Assembly: GCA_948144175.1 (NCBI GenBank)
Contig: CANXME010002127.1
Span: 186,001-250,000 of the forward strand
DNA: 64,000 bases
Source: Closterium sp. NIES-65
Lineage: Eukaryota > Streptophyta > Zygnematophyceae > Desmidiales > Closteriaceae
Reading direction: 5' to 3'
The translations under genes were made by a program, and so were the position numbers. Positions within the stretch are counted from its first letter, which is position 1; every line of letters starts with the position of its first letter. This document shows positions 51,701-61,701 of the stretch, piece by piece. The notes beneath the pieces were generated by a model. That model was given only the letters and a program-made list of their open reading frames with translations. It did no database searches and was not told the origin of the DNA.

Positions 51701-51820
51701 AAAGAGAGAAAGGCTGTCAGCTCTGTCGCACTGTAAGAAAAGCTGCAGGTCATCTAGCCAGACCTCAAAATCAATGGCGCGACCCTCGGCGTCAAAGGCT
51801 AGGACACTAGGGGTGGCCAT
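48746..51820 (-). CDS. Copia I: Gag-protease-integrase part
   Basis: Starts at ATG 51820 (MATPSVLAFDAEG). It has the family Gag, a long Gly-rich tract, a Cys/His cluster (CAYVLRSGDRAGEQCGGAH-QRC), protease LDSGASRSFF, pre-integrase HHRLGH and integrase HMDVWGPA/HSDRGGEF/PQQNGIAERR. It ends at TAG 48746-48748, where B reads CAG in the context GVSQVDAVE. There is no other stop between here and the element's end, so the two halves are in the same frame and read-through would restore the whole protein. Confidence 0.9.
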   Translation of the reverse strand: MATPSVLAFDAEGRAIDFEVWLDDLQLFLQCDRADSLSLFDLTSGASPAPAADADPTVRSQWATRDAAARLAVRRHLPTSERAHFSQYKSAQTLYDAVVARYSSPATAALSRLMLPYLFPDLSAFPTVADLITHLRTSDTRYRAALPAEFCAKNPPPMYITLYYVVARLPDSLRVVRDHFLAVCPTTLTVDLLEKALLAAEKSIVAVGASRGDPRTPIFEGCSPSPLLPSVASAAAADLLGLESVGAASAPSGRRRSGKGKGGKGAGGAGGGGGGGGGGGGGSGGGDGSSGSGGGGGGSSGGDGGGGGTGGGGGSSGSGGGGGGGGGGGGGGGGGGGGGGGGGGGAGRGGTQQRSGGDGGQRSQRQQQQRSRDIPPPQQLREWYTARQRGGGTGPCAYVLRSGDRAGEQCGGAHSTQRCFGRLTDAWRQQFPGASEIPRWDELLRAGVAIFDLDFDAILSAMYAVTYSEENEGYRCFQPDPGIGTAALGTCEAAALGASASALSGTGETALSGAGETALSGTASPSSSLTFTLDSGASRSFFRDRTTLTPLGRPVAVSLADPSGGPVLSHFSTVLPCPAAPSGTLSGLYLPSFSTNLVSGADLQDAGVHQFTPARRRVTHCTDADTGRHLATFSRRPGSSLYTLTTSSPPVPVSGQVAASGQVFAAASRSGPESAPCSCRLLSHETLLWHHRLGHPSLARLRSMASRVLVSGLPRSLPPPPPGPGPSCVPCVEGRLRATPHSSHFPPTEAPLQTLHMDVWGPAPVRGQGYERYFLLVVDDYSRYTTVLPLRSKGAVTEVLIDWIREARLQLRKSFGSDFPVLRLHSDRGGEFSSRLLRDYCRARGIRQTFTLPDSPQQNGIAERRIGMVMDVARTSMMHAAAPHFLWPFAVRYAAHQLNLQPRVSRPAMSPALLWTGKVGDASVFRVWGSRAFVRDLSADKLSPRAAPCVFLGFPTDAPGWQFYHPSSRRVLSSQDVTFDESVPFYRLFPYRTPSPPPPPDFLVPVPPPVDPLPPQVPAPSGVS

Positions 51821-52825
51821 GATGACGACAGCGAAGCAGTGCAAGCAGTAGGGAAAGAGGGCGCAGCGACAGAGGGACTGTGCCCACCAGGCAGGGCAGG
51901 CCGTGCAGCTCGACAGAAAAGCAGAGCGGCGACCGGGCGGCTCGGGTGTACAGCTGCTCAGCTCCCGGGCGGCTCGGCGGCAGGGCGGCTCGGGTGCAGG
52001 GCGGCTCGGCTCCCGGGCGGCTCGGCGACGGACGGCTCGGGTGCAGGGCGACTCGGCTCCCGGGCGGCTCGGCGACTGGGCGGCTCGGCTGCCCGGCCGC
52101 CCGACTGCTGCAGGTGAGGCGGCGGGGTCGCGTAAGAGAACCGGGGCGGGGCCGCGAAGGGGCCGGCGGTAGGGCCGCGTAGGAGCCGGGGCAGGGCCGC
52201 GTTGGAGCCGGCGGCAGGGCCGGCGGTAGGGCCGGCTTAGGAGCCGGGGCAGGGCCGCGTTGGAGCCGGCGGCAGGGCCGCGCAGGGGTCGGCGCAGGGC
52301 CGAGCAGAGGCCGGCGGCAGGGCCGCGTAAGGAGCCGGCGGACAGGGCCGTGAAGGAGCCGGGACGGGGCCGCGTGAGAGCCGGCGCGGGGCCGAGTAGG
52401 AGCCGGCGGCGGGGCCGCGTAGGAGCCGGGGCAGGGCCGCGTAGGAGGCCGGCGCGGGGCCGCGTAAGGGGCCGGCGCGGGGCCGCGTAAGGGGCCGGCG
52501 CGGGGCCGCGTAAGGGGCCAGCGGCGGGGCCGCGTAAGGGGCCGGCGGACAGGGCCGCGTAGGAGCAGGGGACGGGGCCGCGTAGGAGCCGGCGCGGGGC
52601 CGCTTAGGAGCCGGCGCGGGGCCGCGTAAGGGCCGCGTAAGGGGCCGGCGCGGGGCCGCGTAAGGAGCAGGCGGCGGGGCCGCGTAAGGGTCAGGGCGGG
52701 GCCGCGACAGAGTGGGCGGCGAGGCCGCAGGGGAGAGGGCGACTCGAGGGGTCGCTAAAAAAAAAACCGCGCCTCGGGGCGCGCTTCGGTGGGCCCAAAA
52801 AAATAATCGGTCCTGGAGGGACCTA
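51821..52825 (-). other. GC-rich 5' leader of Copia I
   Basis: A 1.0-kb leader. Near gag are gggcggctcggc/gggtgcag units (51940-52090). Upstream are about 25 units of aggagccggcgcggggccgcgta type (52130-52700). A run of A and the conserved hairpin (52768-52783, 6-bp stem) precede the PBS. No minus-strand frame of note is open here. Confidence 0.65.
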
Positions 52826-52836
52826 GCTCTATACCA

Positions 52837-52969
52837 TGTGAAACAATGAGAAGAGGAATGAAATGACTAAGTCAGAAATTGGTACAAATAACAAACCCTA
52901 GGAATCTGTACCCCATATGTGCTACCCCACTACAGCCTACAAACATGTATCAGCTATAATGTTCTGACA
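52837..52969 (-). repeat. 5' LTR of Copia I
   Basis: Identical to the 3' LTR, with the PBS complement directly to its left. Confidence 0.92.
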
Positions 52970-52974
52970 GGTAG

Positions 52975-55900
52975 GTGAGCCAGCGAAGCTCTTGTGCAGC
53001 CACGGCTCCTGCGTAGATCTCAGCCTTACAGCTGGAGCCAAGAACAGAAGACGAGCGAGTAGCCCGCCACGAAACAAAGCCGGAACCAAGACTGAAGGTG
53101 TAGCCCTGTGACGACCGCTGCGTAGCCTGGTCGTCAGCCCAAGAAGCGTCTGCGTGCCCAGTAAGGACCACTGGACTCTGCCCTCCAAGCACAAGCCCCA
53201 TGCCCGGCGTACTGCACAAGTAGCGCAACACCCTCTTCGCTGCAGCCATGTGCTCTGGTCTGTGTCTCCCAGGAGCAACATAGCGTGCAAGAATGCTTAG
53301 AGGGTATGCAAGGTCAGGTCGTGTGTAGGTCATCACGTACATGAGGCAGCCAACAAGCTCTGGGTACGGGCCACTCGACTCTACGGACTCATCCGAAGGC
53401 AGAGCTGAGAGCGAGTGGCGAGTAGGCAGAGGAGTGGCTTGAGGCGAGGAGTACGTGAAGCCGAAGCGCTGAAGGACCTGCTGCACCATGTGTGACTGAG
53501 TCAGGGTAATGGTGCAGCGTGCTCTGTCCCGAGTGATCTGCAAGCCAAGGTAGCTGCGCAGTTCATCCAGGTCAGTGCACGTGTGTCTCTTCTGCAGCTC
53601 GGACTTCACGTGGGCGAGTCCAGCAGTGTCAGTTGTTGCAAAGACCAAGTCGTCGACCTACACGAGGATGTAGAACGGCGGCAAAGAGGTGTCGGTGCGC
53701 AGAAACAGCGACGGGTCGGCAGTAGAGGGAGCAAACCCAAGAGCCGCAAGTGTAGTCCTCACTGTGTCGTGCCACTCACGGGGTGCCTAGCAGAGACCGT
53801 AGACTGGCCGCCGGAGGCTCCACTGGGTGCCAGGAGGAAAAGACCCAGTGAAACCAGGTGGGTGACGCAGCTAGATCTCCTCGTGCAGGCTGCCCTGCAA
53901 GAAAGCAGTGCTGAAGTCAAGAGAGTGTAGCTCCTAGTCACGGTGAGCAGCTATGTGCAGCAATACCCGAAGAGTGGTCATCTTCGGGGTGGGAGAGAAG
54001 GTATGAAAGTAGTAAACTCCCTGCCGCTGACTGAAGCCACGAGCCACGTAACGCGCCTTGAAGACAGGCGGAGAACCCGGCGGTTGCTTCAGCCTGAAAA
54101 TCCACATGCCACTGACGATGTTCGCCCCAGGAGGGGGAACAGCGTCAACGTAGGTGCCTGTGGAATTCCAGGAAGCCATCTCTGCGTCCATAGCTGCTTG
54201 CCACTGAGAGGAGTAGGGATCCTCTATCGCCTCCGCGTAAGAGCGCGGAGTCGGGATGTCAAGTGCATCCGGGTCACCCTCAGGGGTAAGCAGTACGGAC
54301 ACGAGATGAGGTGAAGCAGCGGCCAAGCACTGGAACTCCTCCTGCCTGTCCTCAAGGACGTCCGTGCCAAGGGCACACTCACCCCCGACGGACGGAGGTT
54401 AGACAGACTCAGACTCAGCAACAAGACTGGCGGCGTAGTCTAGGCGACAGCGAGCACCAAAGTCGACAACCTCAACAACTAGGGCACACGCAGCAGTGGA
54501 CTCAAAGGAAGGGTCAGTGACGACAGTAGCAACGAGACGTGTGACAGTAGGACTCGCACCACGAAGAGAGTCCGACTCCGGGTCGGCAAGAGCAGGAAGA
54601 GAAGACTCAGGAGTAGAAGGCAAAGGGGCATGCAGAGGAGAAGTGGACGGACGCAGAGACATCCGATGCGTGCCAGGGACAGGAGGAGGAAGCTGACGCG
54701 AGCCGCGACCACTAGTGCGAGCAGTACGGACAGGCGACGCAGGGCGAGACGCAGGCTCACGACGCTCAGCAAGACCTCCATTAGGACCAGTGTAGGGAGA
54801 CGGAGCAGGCAGTGGGGAGGCTGGCTGTAACTGTAACTGGGACGGAACAGGCTGTGGACACTCTAAGGGAGAAGGAGGACCAGTAGAAGACGGGAGACCA
54901 AGAACCTGCTGAAGGAGCGGAACGAAATACGGCCGAGGCCGCGCGGCGACTCCAGACACAGCAGGGACAGCACCAGCACCACCAGTGGCAGCACCAGCAC
55001 CAGTAGCAGCTCCAGCTCTAGTACCCCCAGCAGCACCAGTAGTACCCCCAGCAGGACCGCCTCCAGGACCGACAGCAGTAGCCTCCGCGCCAACACCCGC
55101 AGCTGCTCCAGCTCCAGAAGTACCCGCAGGTCCAGCAGCTCCAGTACTCCCTGTACGAGCACCTCCGGGACCCGTGGCACCAGCTCCCTTAGCAGCAACA
55201 GAACCTCCAGTACCCGCAGCACCTCCAGCTCCAGCAGCTCGCCTCCATCGCCGGGAAAACCACTCACGCAGCTCCTGTGGAGAGAGTGGTTCCCTGCGAG
55301 AAGAAGCACCCGGAGAACCGCCAGGCACAGCACCAGCAGGCCCAGTTCCCTCAGGCTCCGCACCCCCAGGCTCAGCAACTCCAGGCGTAGCACCCCCAGG
55401 CTCAGCACCCCCAGGTTCAGCACCCCTAGGCGTAGCACCCCCAGGCTCAGCACCCCTAGACTCAGCACCGCCAGGTTCAATACCCCCAGTCGTAGTACCC
55501 TCAGGCTCAGCACCCCCAGGCGTAGCACCCACACGCTCAGCACCCCCAGAGTCAGCACCCCCAGGCTCAGCACCCTCAGCAGCACCAGAGTCACCAGCGA
55601 CCTCGACACGCTCAACAGCGTCTACCTGGGACACACCTGAAGGGGCAGGACCCTGAGGGGGGAGGGGGTCTACCGGGGGGGGACCTGGTACAAGGAAGAG
55701 CGGTGGCGGGGGGACGGACGGAGTGTGGTAGGGGAAGAGGCGGTAGTAGGGGACCGACTCGTCGAACGTGACGTCCTGGGAGGACAGAACTGCCACCCTT
55801 GGGCGTCAGGGGGGAAACCCTGGAAGACGCAAGGAGCAGCACGAGGGGACAGCTTGTCCGCAGACAAGTCGCGGACAAACGCCCGAGATCCCCAGACACG

Positions 55901-56047
55901 GAACGCAGACGCATCGCCAACCTTCCCCGTCCACAGCAAAGCTGGGGAGGTCTCCGGCATGGAGACCCTGGGCTGAAGGTTGATCTGATGCGCCGCGTAC
56001 CGGACCGCAAACGGCCACAGAAAATGGGGGGCAGACGCATGCATCAT
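52975..56047 (-). pseudogene. Copia H: integrase C-terminus, linker, RT and start of RNase H (broken)
   Basis: Reading leftward from 56047, H contains the integrase end (MMHASAPHFLWPF...), a Gly/Ala/Glu/Pro-rich linker, the RT and the start of RNase H up to the I insertion. Compared with I and B, stops lie at plus-strand triplets 54399-54401, 53934-53936, 53871-53873, 53787-53789 and 53658-53660. The last of these lies in the RT active site, destroying the first residue of YVDDL. A 25-bp deletion at about 55790 joins two agaac repeats and shifts the frame. No functional product is possible. Confidence 0.85.
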
Positions 56048-57305
56048 GAGGGATCTTTGTGGCCTCTGGGAACTAGTGACGCCAAGCGTCCGTCAGGCGG
56101 CCAAAGCAGCGGTGGGTGGGTTGTGCACCCCCAGACTGCTCACCCGCGCGGTCGCCGGTGCGCAGTATGTAGGTACACGGACCAGTACCCCCACCCCGCT
56201 GGCGTGCAGCGTACCATTCACGGAGCTACTGTGGGGACAGGGTCTCCCGACTGCGCTGCTGCTGCTGGCGCTGACCACCACCGGAGCCACTCCTCTGCGA
56301 AGAGCCACGACCTCCTCCTCCTCCTCCTCCGCCACCGCCTCCTCCACCTCCGCCACCTCCACCACCTCCGCTCCCACCGCCACCGCCGCCGCCTCCGCCT
56401 CCACTGCCGCCACCGACACCTCCACTCTCGCCACCACCCCCACCGCCACCCCCACTCCCTCCGCCGCCTCCACCGCCGCCTCCACCGCCCCCGCTAGCTC
56501 CTCCAGCGCCCCTGCCCCCCTTGCCCTTGCCAGAGCGGCGTCTCCCACTAGGGGTAGACGCCGCACCGACCGACTCAAGCCCAATGAGGTCGGCCGCAGC
56601 AGCAGAGGCAATAGAGGGCAAAAGGGGGGAGAGGGAACACCCCTCAAAGATGGGGGTGCGCGGGTCACCACGAGAGGCTCCTACAGCGACTATGCTCTGC
56701 TCCGCTGCTAGGAGGGCCTTCTCGAGGAGGTCAACAGTGAGAGTGGTGGAACAGACTGAGAGAAAGTGGTCCCTGACTATGCGAAGGGAGTCAGGGAGGC
56801 GGGTGACTATGTAGTAGAGAGTGATGTACATGGGGGGGGGGGGGTTCTTGGCGCAGAACTCAGCAGGAAGCGCAGCGCGGTAGCGAGTGTCACTAGTGCG
56901 GAGGTGCGTAATGAGGTCAGCGACTGTGGGAAAGGCAGCAAGGTCAGGGAAGAGGTACGGTAGCATGAGGCGGCTCAGTGCAGCAGTGGCAGGGGAGGAG
57001 TAGCGTGCAACTACAGCGTCGTACAAGGTCTGAGCACTCTTGTACTGGCTTAAGTGCACACGCTCAGAGGTAGGCAGGTGGCGACGCACAGCGAGACGTG
57101 CAGCAGCATCGCGCGTGGCCCACTATGAGCGGACAGTGGCGTCAGCATCAGCAGCAGGGGCAGGAGAGGCACCAGAGGTGAGGTCAAAGAGAGAGAGTCC
57201 GTCCGCCCTATCGCACTGTAAGAAAGGCTGCAGGTCATCTATCCAGACGTCAAAGTCAATGGCCCGACCCTCAGCACCAAAAGCGAGGACACTAGGGGTA
57301 GCCAT
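56048..57305 (-). pseudogene. Copia H: Gag with premature stop
   Basis: Starts at ATG 57305 (MATPSVLAFGAEG) and matches the Gag of G, I and B: an N-terminal helical domain, then a Gly-rich tract, then the Cys/His cluster. A stop at 57123-57125 replaces the CAG codon seen in I. At 56046-56050 the sequence jumps from the post-Gag linker directly into the end of integrase, removing about 1.3 kb with protease and the catalytic integrase core. Confidence 0.85.
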
Positions 57306-58430
57306 GACAGCAGTAGATTAGCAACGCGAACAGAAGGGTGAGGGCAGTGCAGTGACAGAGGCGCTGCCCTTACCAGAGAGGGCGGCTCGGGTGGCTCGGC
57401 TGTAGGGCGACTCGGCGGCTCGGCAGCTGGGTGGTAGGCTGCTCGGCAGCTGGGCGGCTCGGCTGCTGGGTGGCTCGGCGTCTCGCCTGCTGGGCGGCTC
57501 GGCTGCTGGGCGGCTCGGTGGCTCGGCTGCTGGGTGGCTCGGCGGCTCGGCTGCTGGGCGGCTCGGTGGCTCGGCTGCTGGGCGGCTCGGCGGCTCGGCT
57601 GCTGGGCGGCTCGGCGGCTCGGCTGCTGGGCGGCTCGGCGGCTCGGCTGCTGGGCGGCTCCGCGGCTCGGCTGCTGGGCGGCTCGGCGGCTGGGCGGCTC
57701 GGGGGCTCGGCTGCTAGGCGGCTCGGCCGCTCTGCTGCTGGGCGGGTTGGCGGGGCCGCAAAGGAGGCGGCGCAAGGGCCTTTTAGAGGGCGGCGTCCGG
57801 GGCCGCTGAGAGGAGGCGGCTGGGCCGTCGAGAGGAGGCGGCGGGGCCGCTCAAGGAGGTGGCGGGGCCGCTGAAAGGGCGGCGACGAGGCCGTATCAGG
57901 GGTAGTGGCGGGGGCGCTGAAAGGAGACGGCGGGGCCGCTGAGAAGGGCGGCGACGGGCCGCTGAAGAGGGCAGCGACAGAGCCGTAGGGAGGGCGGCGA
58001 CGGGGCCGCTGGTGAAAGGGCGGCGAGGGGGCCGGAGGGGGAGAGCGGCGACGGGCCGCGAAGGGCGGCGGATCGGGGCTGCAAGGGCGGCGGATCGGGG
58101 CCGCAAGGGCGGCGGATCGGGGCCGCAAGGGCGGCGGGTCGGGGCCGCAAGGGCGGCGGATCGGGGCTGCAAGAGGCTGCTAGGGGGTCGTGATGGCGGC
58201 TAGGGCGGCGCGACGCGGCCGTTAGGGCGGCGCGACGCGACCGCTAGGGCAGCGCGACGAGGCCGCGAGAGGCCGCTAAGGGCGACGCGACGGGGCCGTG
58301 AGGGGCCTAGCGAGGGCGCGACGGTAAGGAAAGCACACGAGGCGCGACTCGGGCCTAAGCGGAGCGCCCTCCGGGCAGGAAAATAATTTCGTAGTGGTGG
58401 GCCCTAGGAATCGTTCCCGTTAGGGAACCT
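57306..58430 (-). other. GC-rich 5' leader of Copia H
   Basis: This 1.1-kb untranslated leader runs from PBS to gag start. Immediately before gag (57370-57740) it contains tandem units of ggctgctgggcggctcggc type. Further upstream are gcggcggggccgc blocks. A degenerate version of the PBS-proximal hairpin lies near 58337-58375. An Ala/Pro-rich upstream frame exists but is not conserved in I. Confidence 0.6.
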
Positions 58431-58441
58431 GCTCGATACCA

Positions 58442-58569
58442 TGAGAAGAAACGAGAATGAATGAACTATGAATGAATTGGGTACAAGTACTAACCCTAAT
58501 TGGGTTGTACCCCTTATGGGCTACCCCACTATAGCCTACACAATATGCATGAGCTATAATGTTCTGACA
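58442..58569 (-). repeat. 5' LTR of element H
   Basis: Identical to 10823-10950 except for one base (atgcat instead of atacat). Confidence 0.88.
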
Positions 58570-58574
58570 TTCTC

Positions 58575-59507
58575 CCCTTCAGGTCGCTTCAGGTACTGTG
58601 CGAGCTGGCTTGCGACGTAGGAGAGATCGGGCCGGCACGTGACGGCGGCAAACAGTAGACATCCCAGCTGCTGCTGATAGAGACGATGGTTGTCGGGAGA
58701 GAGCGGTGTGGTGTCTGGCTCGTGGTTAGGAGGAGGAGTGCGATAGGGGGTAGTGAGGTTGATTGGTGCGATGAAGAAGCGCTTCGCGAGTGTTTCGGCG
58801 TACTTGGCGGCAAAGAGGTGAATGGAGGAGGCGGACTGAGTCACATTGAGGCCGAGAAACTGGGTGACATTGTGATTGATTGTCACTTCCAGTTTCTCTT
58901 TGATGTCGGCCTCAAACTGGTCCAGCAGCTCCGTGTCGTCGCCGGTGCAGAGGAGGTCGTCGACGTAGGCAACGAGGAGTATGAATTTCACGCGCGATTC
59001 TCGTCTGTACATTCCGAGGTCGTGCGGCAGCTGAGTGAAGCCGAGCTCAAGGGGGACGGAATGGAGGTACTGCTGCCAAAGACGAGGCGCCTGCTTGATT
59101 CCGTAGAGGGATTTTTGGAGGAGGCATACGGCGCCATCATTTTCTTCGAATGCGTGCGGCTGCTCGACAAAAATGATGGCATCGACGGGAGCGTAGAGGA
59201 AGGCGCTGCCGACGTCGATTTGCCGGAGCGGTCGCTGTTTGACGGCGGCGATGCAGATGAGAATGCGTACCGGGGTGTGGCGGCCGACTGGAGCGTAGGT
59301 GAGAGTGAAATCCACCAGGTGTGTTTGCTCAAATCCCCGCACCACCCAACGCGCCTTGTACTTGTCAACCGAGCCATCTGCGAGAGTTTTGATACGAAAA
59401 ACCCATTTGCCGCTGAGAATTCTTCTCCCCTTTGCCGATGACCGAGGGACCAACTTCCAGGTGCCACGATTCTTCAGCGATGCGATTTCGGCGGCCATGG
59501 CTGCTTT
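58575..59507 (-). CDS. Copia J reverse transcriptase
   Basis: Contains AAEIASLKNRGTWKLVPR, GKWVFRIK...YKARWVVRGFEQ, DVGSAFLYAPVD, KSLYGIKQAPRLW and the active site AYVDDLLCTGDD. The frame runs to the H insertion site (LKRPEGEN), where it continues at 10817. A TAG at about 59508 separates it from the upstream linker. Leading MAAE is the usual start of the Copia RVT_2 domain, not a translation start. Confidence 0.82.
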
Positions 59508-60904
59508 CTATTTTACACTGTCGGGGCCAGATAGGGCTTGGCGGACGGTGGTTGGTTCCTTGGGCGAAGTGTAGCAAACAGCCACGGCGAGGCCGAGAAC
59601 GCGGAGACCGGTTTCGTTAGTCTTTTCGTAGTGAAGTCGATCATAGTCGTGGAAGCTGGTAACTTCGACCACGTCGTCATCGCTGTCGTTGCCGAGGCGG
59701 AGGGTATCCTGCGACATGTTGGGTTGTGGTAACTCGGCATCAGGTGATCGGCGCGCCTCACTATTGTAGTCATGAGCCGCGCGAGTTGTATCGTTAGGAT
59801 CGGGTTGGTGTAGAGGTACAAATATCGGAGTTCCGAATTGGCTTGTGAGAGGGATGCTTGGAGCGGAGTCCATTGGGGTGACATCAGGTGCGTCTGCATC
59901 CTCGGCCAGGTCAGCTTCGTCGTGTGACGTGGCGAAGCTGCGGTGGCCCTCGAAGAGCCTCTCGGGAAGTTTGTCGGCTTCCTGGTGCTCCTTAAAAAGG
60001 GGCAGAGTCAGCTTCTCGTAGAAGATGCAGTCACGTGATTTCGTCACCTCATGTGTCGCGTAGTCCAGCACGATCCACGCATTGAATTCCTTCTCGATTA
60101 CGAGGTGGAGGCCCCATCGTGCCCGGTCGGCAAATTTTCCGGTTCTTGCAGTGTGGGGTCTGTACTGTACCATGCAGCCAAATACCCGAAGCAGGCGTGT
60201 ATATGCTTTTCTGCCCGTCCATGCCCGGTAGGTGGAGTTGTTGTTTTCGAGGCTTCGCGAGGACAGCAAGTTGTGCAGCCGAACAGTGTGATTCATCGCA
60301 AATGGCCAATATTTTGTTGGGATGGCCGACTGCTTCATCAGAGCCCTCATCCGCGTGGCGAGGCTTCTGTTTGTCCGTTCTGCTACTCCTTGCTATTGGT
60401 GAGCGTAGGGCAGGGACACAAGGTGCTCAATCCCCTTCTGCTTGAGGAGCTCCTTGAACTCGTCTGAGAAGAACTCCAGGGCTTCGTCCGTCTGCCAGGT
60501 TTTGAGTTTGAGACCGGACTGTCGCTCAGCCCGCTTCATCCACGCAATGAAGCACTCGAAGGCCAAAGACCTGCTGTCGGTGTTGACGGCCCAGACGTAG
60601 CGAGTAGATGCGTCGATGAAGGTAAGTGTGTACTGCTCCCCGTCGGGCCCCTCCTGGCTGAGCACCATAAAGTCGTTGTAAACCTTGTCCAGCGGCTTGT
60701 AGCGTTCATACCCTGGGGGCAAGTCGGGGAACGGCTGGTGATTGAGCGATGCGGTTGGGCAGACGATGCATGGCGGGTTAGGTGAGTCCGCGGTGAGGGA
60801 ATCGTTTCAAGGAAGGAGGAGCGCGTCGTTGTCGAAGAATCCGGCCTTGAGCGAGTTTTTGAGCGTGGCGTGGGAGGGATGGCCGAGCCGTTGGTGCCAT
60901 GTTT
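59508..60904 (-). pseudogene. Copia J integrase and linker
   Basis: Has the pre-integrase motif WHQRLGHPSHATLKNSL (near 60880-60905), the integrase core (FIDASTRYVWAV, TWQTDEALEFFSDEFKELL) and, after a TAG at about 60396-60398, VAERTNRSLATRMRALM. The C-terminal integrase (GRKAYTRLLRVFGCMV) and an acidic linker follow, ending at a TAG near 59508. Usual second catalytic Asp context SDxGxEF reads TDEALEF. The two stops show it is inactive. Confidence 0.78.
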
Positions 60905-61699
60905 TGTTGGTGCAACCCTATGGTTTGCACTCGGCTTGTTGTCCGTATGCATGCATGTGTGTGTGTATGGAATGGTATGAGGGCATGGGATAATATATAT
61001 TTCATGCTCATAATTGTGTGTGAATGTTGAGTCATGATGTCGAGTGTGTGTGTCGAGTCAATAGCGAGTTATCGCTAGACGCGTGTTACGCGGTCGTTTG
61101 TGTCTCGCGCGCGGTTTCTATTTTTGTCGTGCGCGGTTTCTATTTTGTCCTGTGTCGAACGTTCAGAGTGTCGCAGGTGTGTGCAGCAGACCCATCAAGA
61201 ACTCAAGGATGAGTTTGTGATGAAGAGCCCAATTCTTGGTGTCAAGCCTCAAGTGATTTCGAAGCTCGCCAAAAGGGTACACCTCAAGATATTGAAGATA
61301 GTTACATTACTTTGTGTAGTGTAACATTTCACTTGGTGTAGGCCCTAGTGAAGGGTAGTTTCGAGACCCTTCGTGGTTGGGGACAGTGTGGCACTGTTCT
61401 ACATCACTGTACCTCGGCTCTTGGGGTTTGTAGGAGCTGGGAGTCATTCCCAACTCGTAACTCTTCCTAACTCTTCCTATCTTGTGTTCTAAGACTATAG
61501 TGGCTGCCATAGTGCCGTTCGTTCAAACCGACACTGTGTCGTCAATACTTGGTGAAATTGTGCGATCTAAATTGCCTATTGTAGGCGACGTTCAGACGCT
61601 CCAGATCCAAGTTGAATCAGGTCATTTGAAGCTGTGACCAGAACGCTATGAACGTTTGACGCCGCTGTGCAGAAATCCGGCCTTGCACTCTATCTTTCG
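60905..61699 (+). other. Unassigned ~0.8-kb block inside Copia J, possibly a foreign LTR fragment
   Basis: Between J's protease-linker frame and its pre-integrase domain lies T-rich sequence with TG repeats that does not read as Copia protein on the minus strand. Its left part (60905-61325) begins TGTTGGTGC and ends GTGTAACA, an LTR-like TGTT...AACA frame. A plus-strand frame around 61500-61640 (VPFVQTDTVSSILGEIV...) could be the start of a Gag but has a stop. I cannot find the other boundary or a convincing TSD; gtttt occurs near both ends. Confidence 0.3.
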
Positions 61700-61701
61700 T
61701 T

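Larger units (their letters stand above)
45505..52969 (-). mobile_element. Element I: young Copia element with one nonsense codon
   Basis: The 133-bp LTRs (45505-45637, 52837-52969) are identical by eye. TSD is ggtag (45500-45504, 52970-52974), PBS complement gctctatacca is at 52826-52836, and length is 7465 bp. The polyprotein is complete except for one TAG between integrase and RT. It inserted in the RNase H region of Copia H, a member of its own family. Confidence 0.92.
10823..58569 (-). mobile_element. Element H: degenerate Copia element carrying E and I
   Basis: The LTRs (10823-10950 and 58442-58569, 128 bp) differ at a single position, and the TSD is ttctc (10818-10822, 58570-58574). 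The PBS complement gctcgatacca is at 58431-58441. Its own sequence, once E and I are subtracted, is about 6.2 kb. That is roughly 1.3 kb shorter than B, G and I because protease and most of integrase are deleted. The frame carries at least six stops. It belongs to the B/G/I family. Confidence 0.88.

Noticed and set aside
50579-51736. 385-codon plus-strand Thr/Ala-rich frame in Copia I
   Set aside because: Antisense shadow of the Gly-rich Gag tract.
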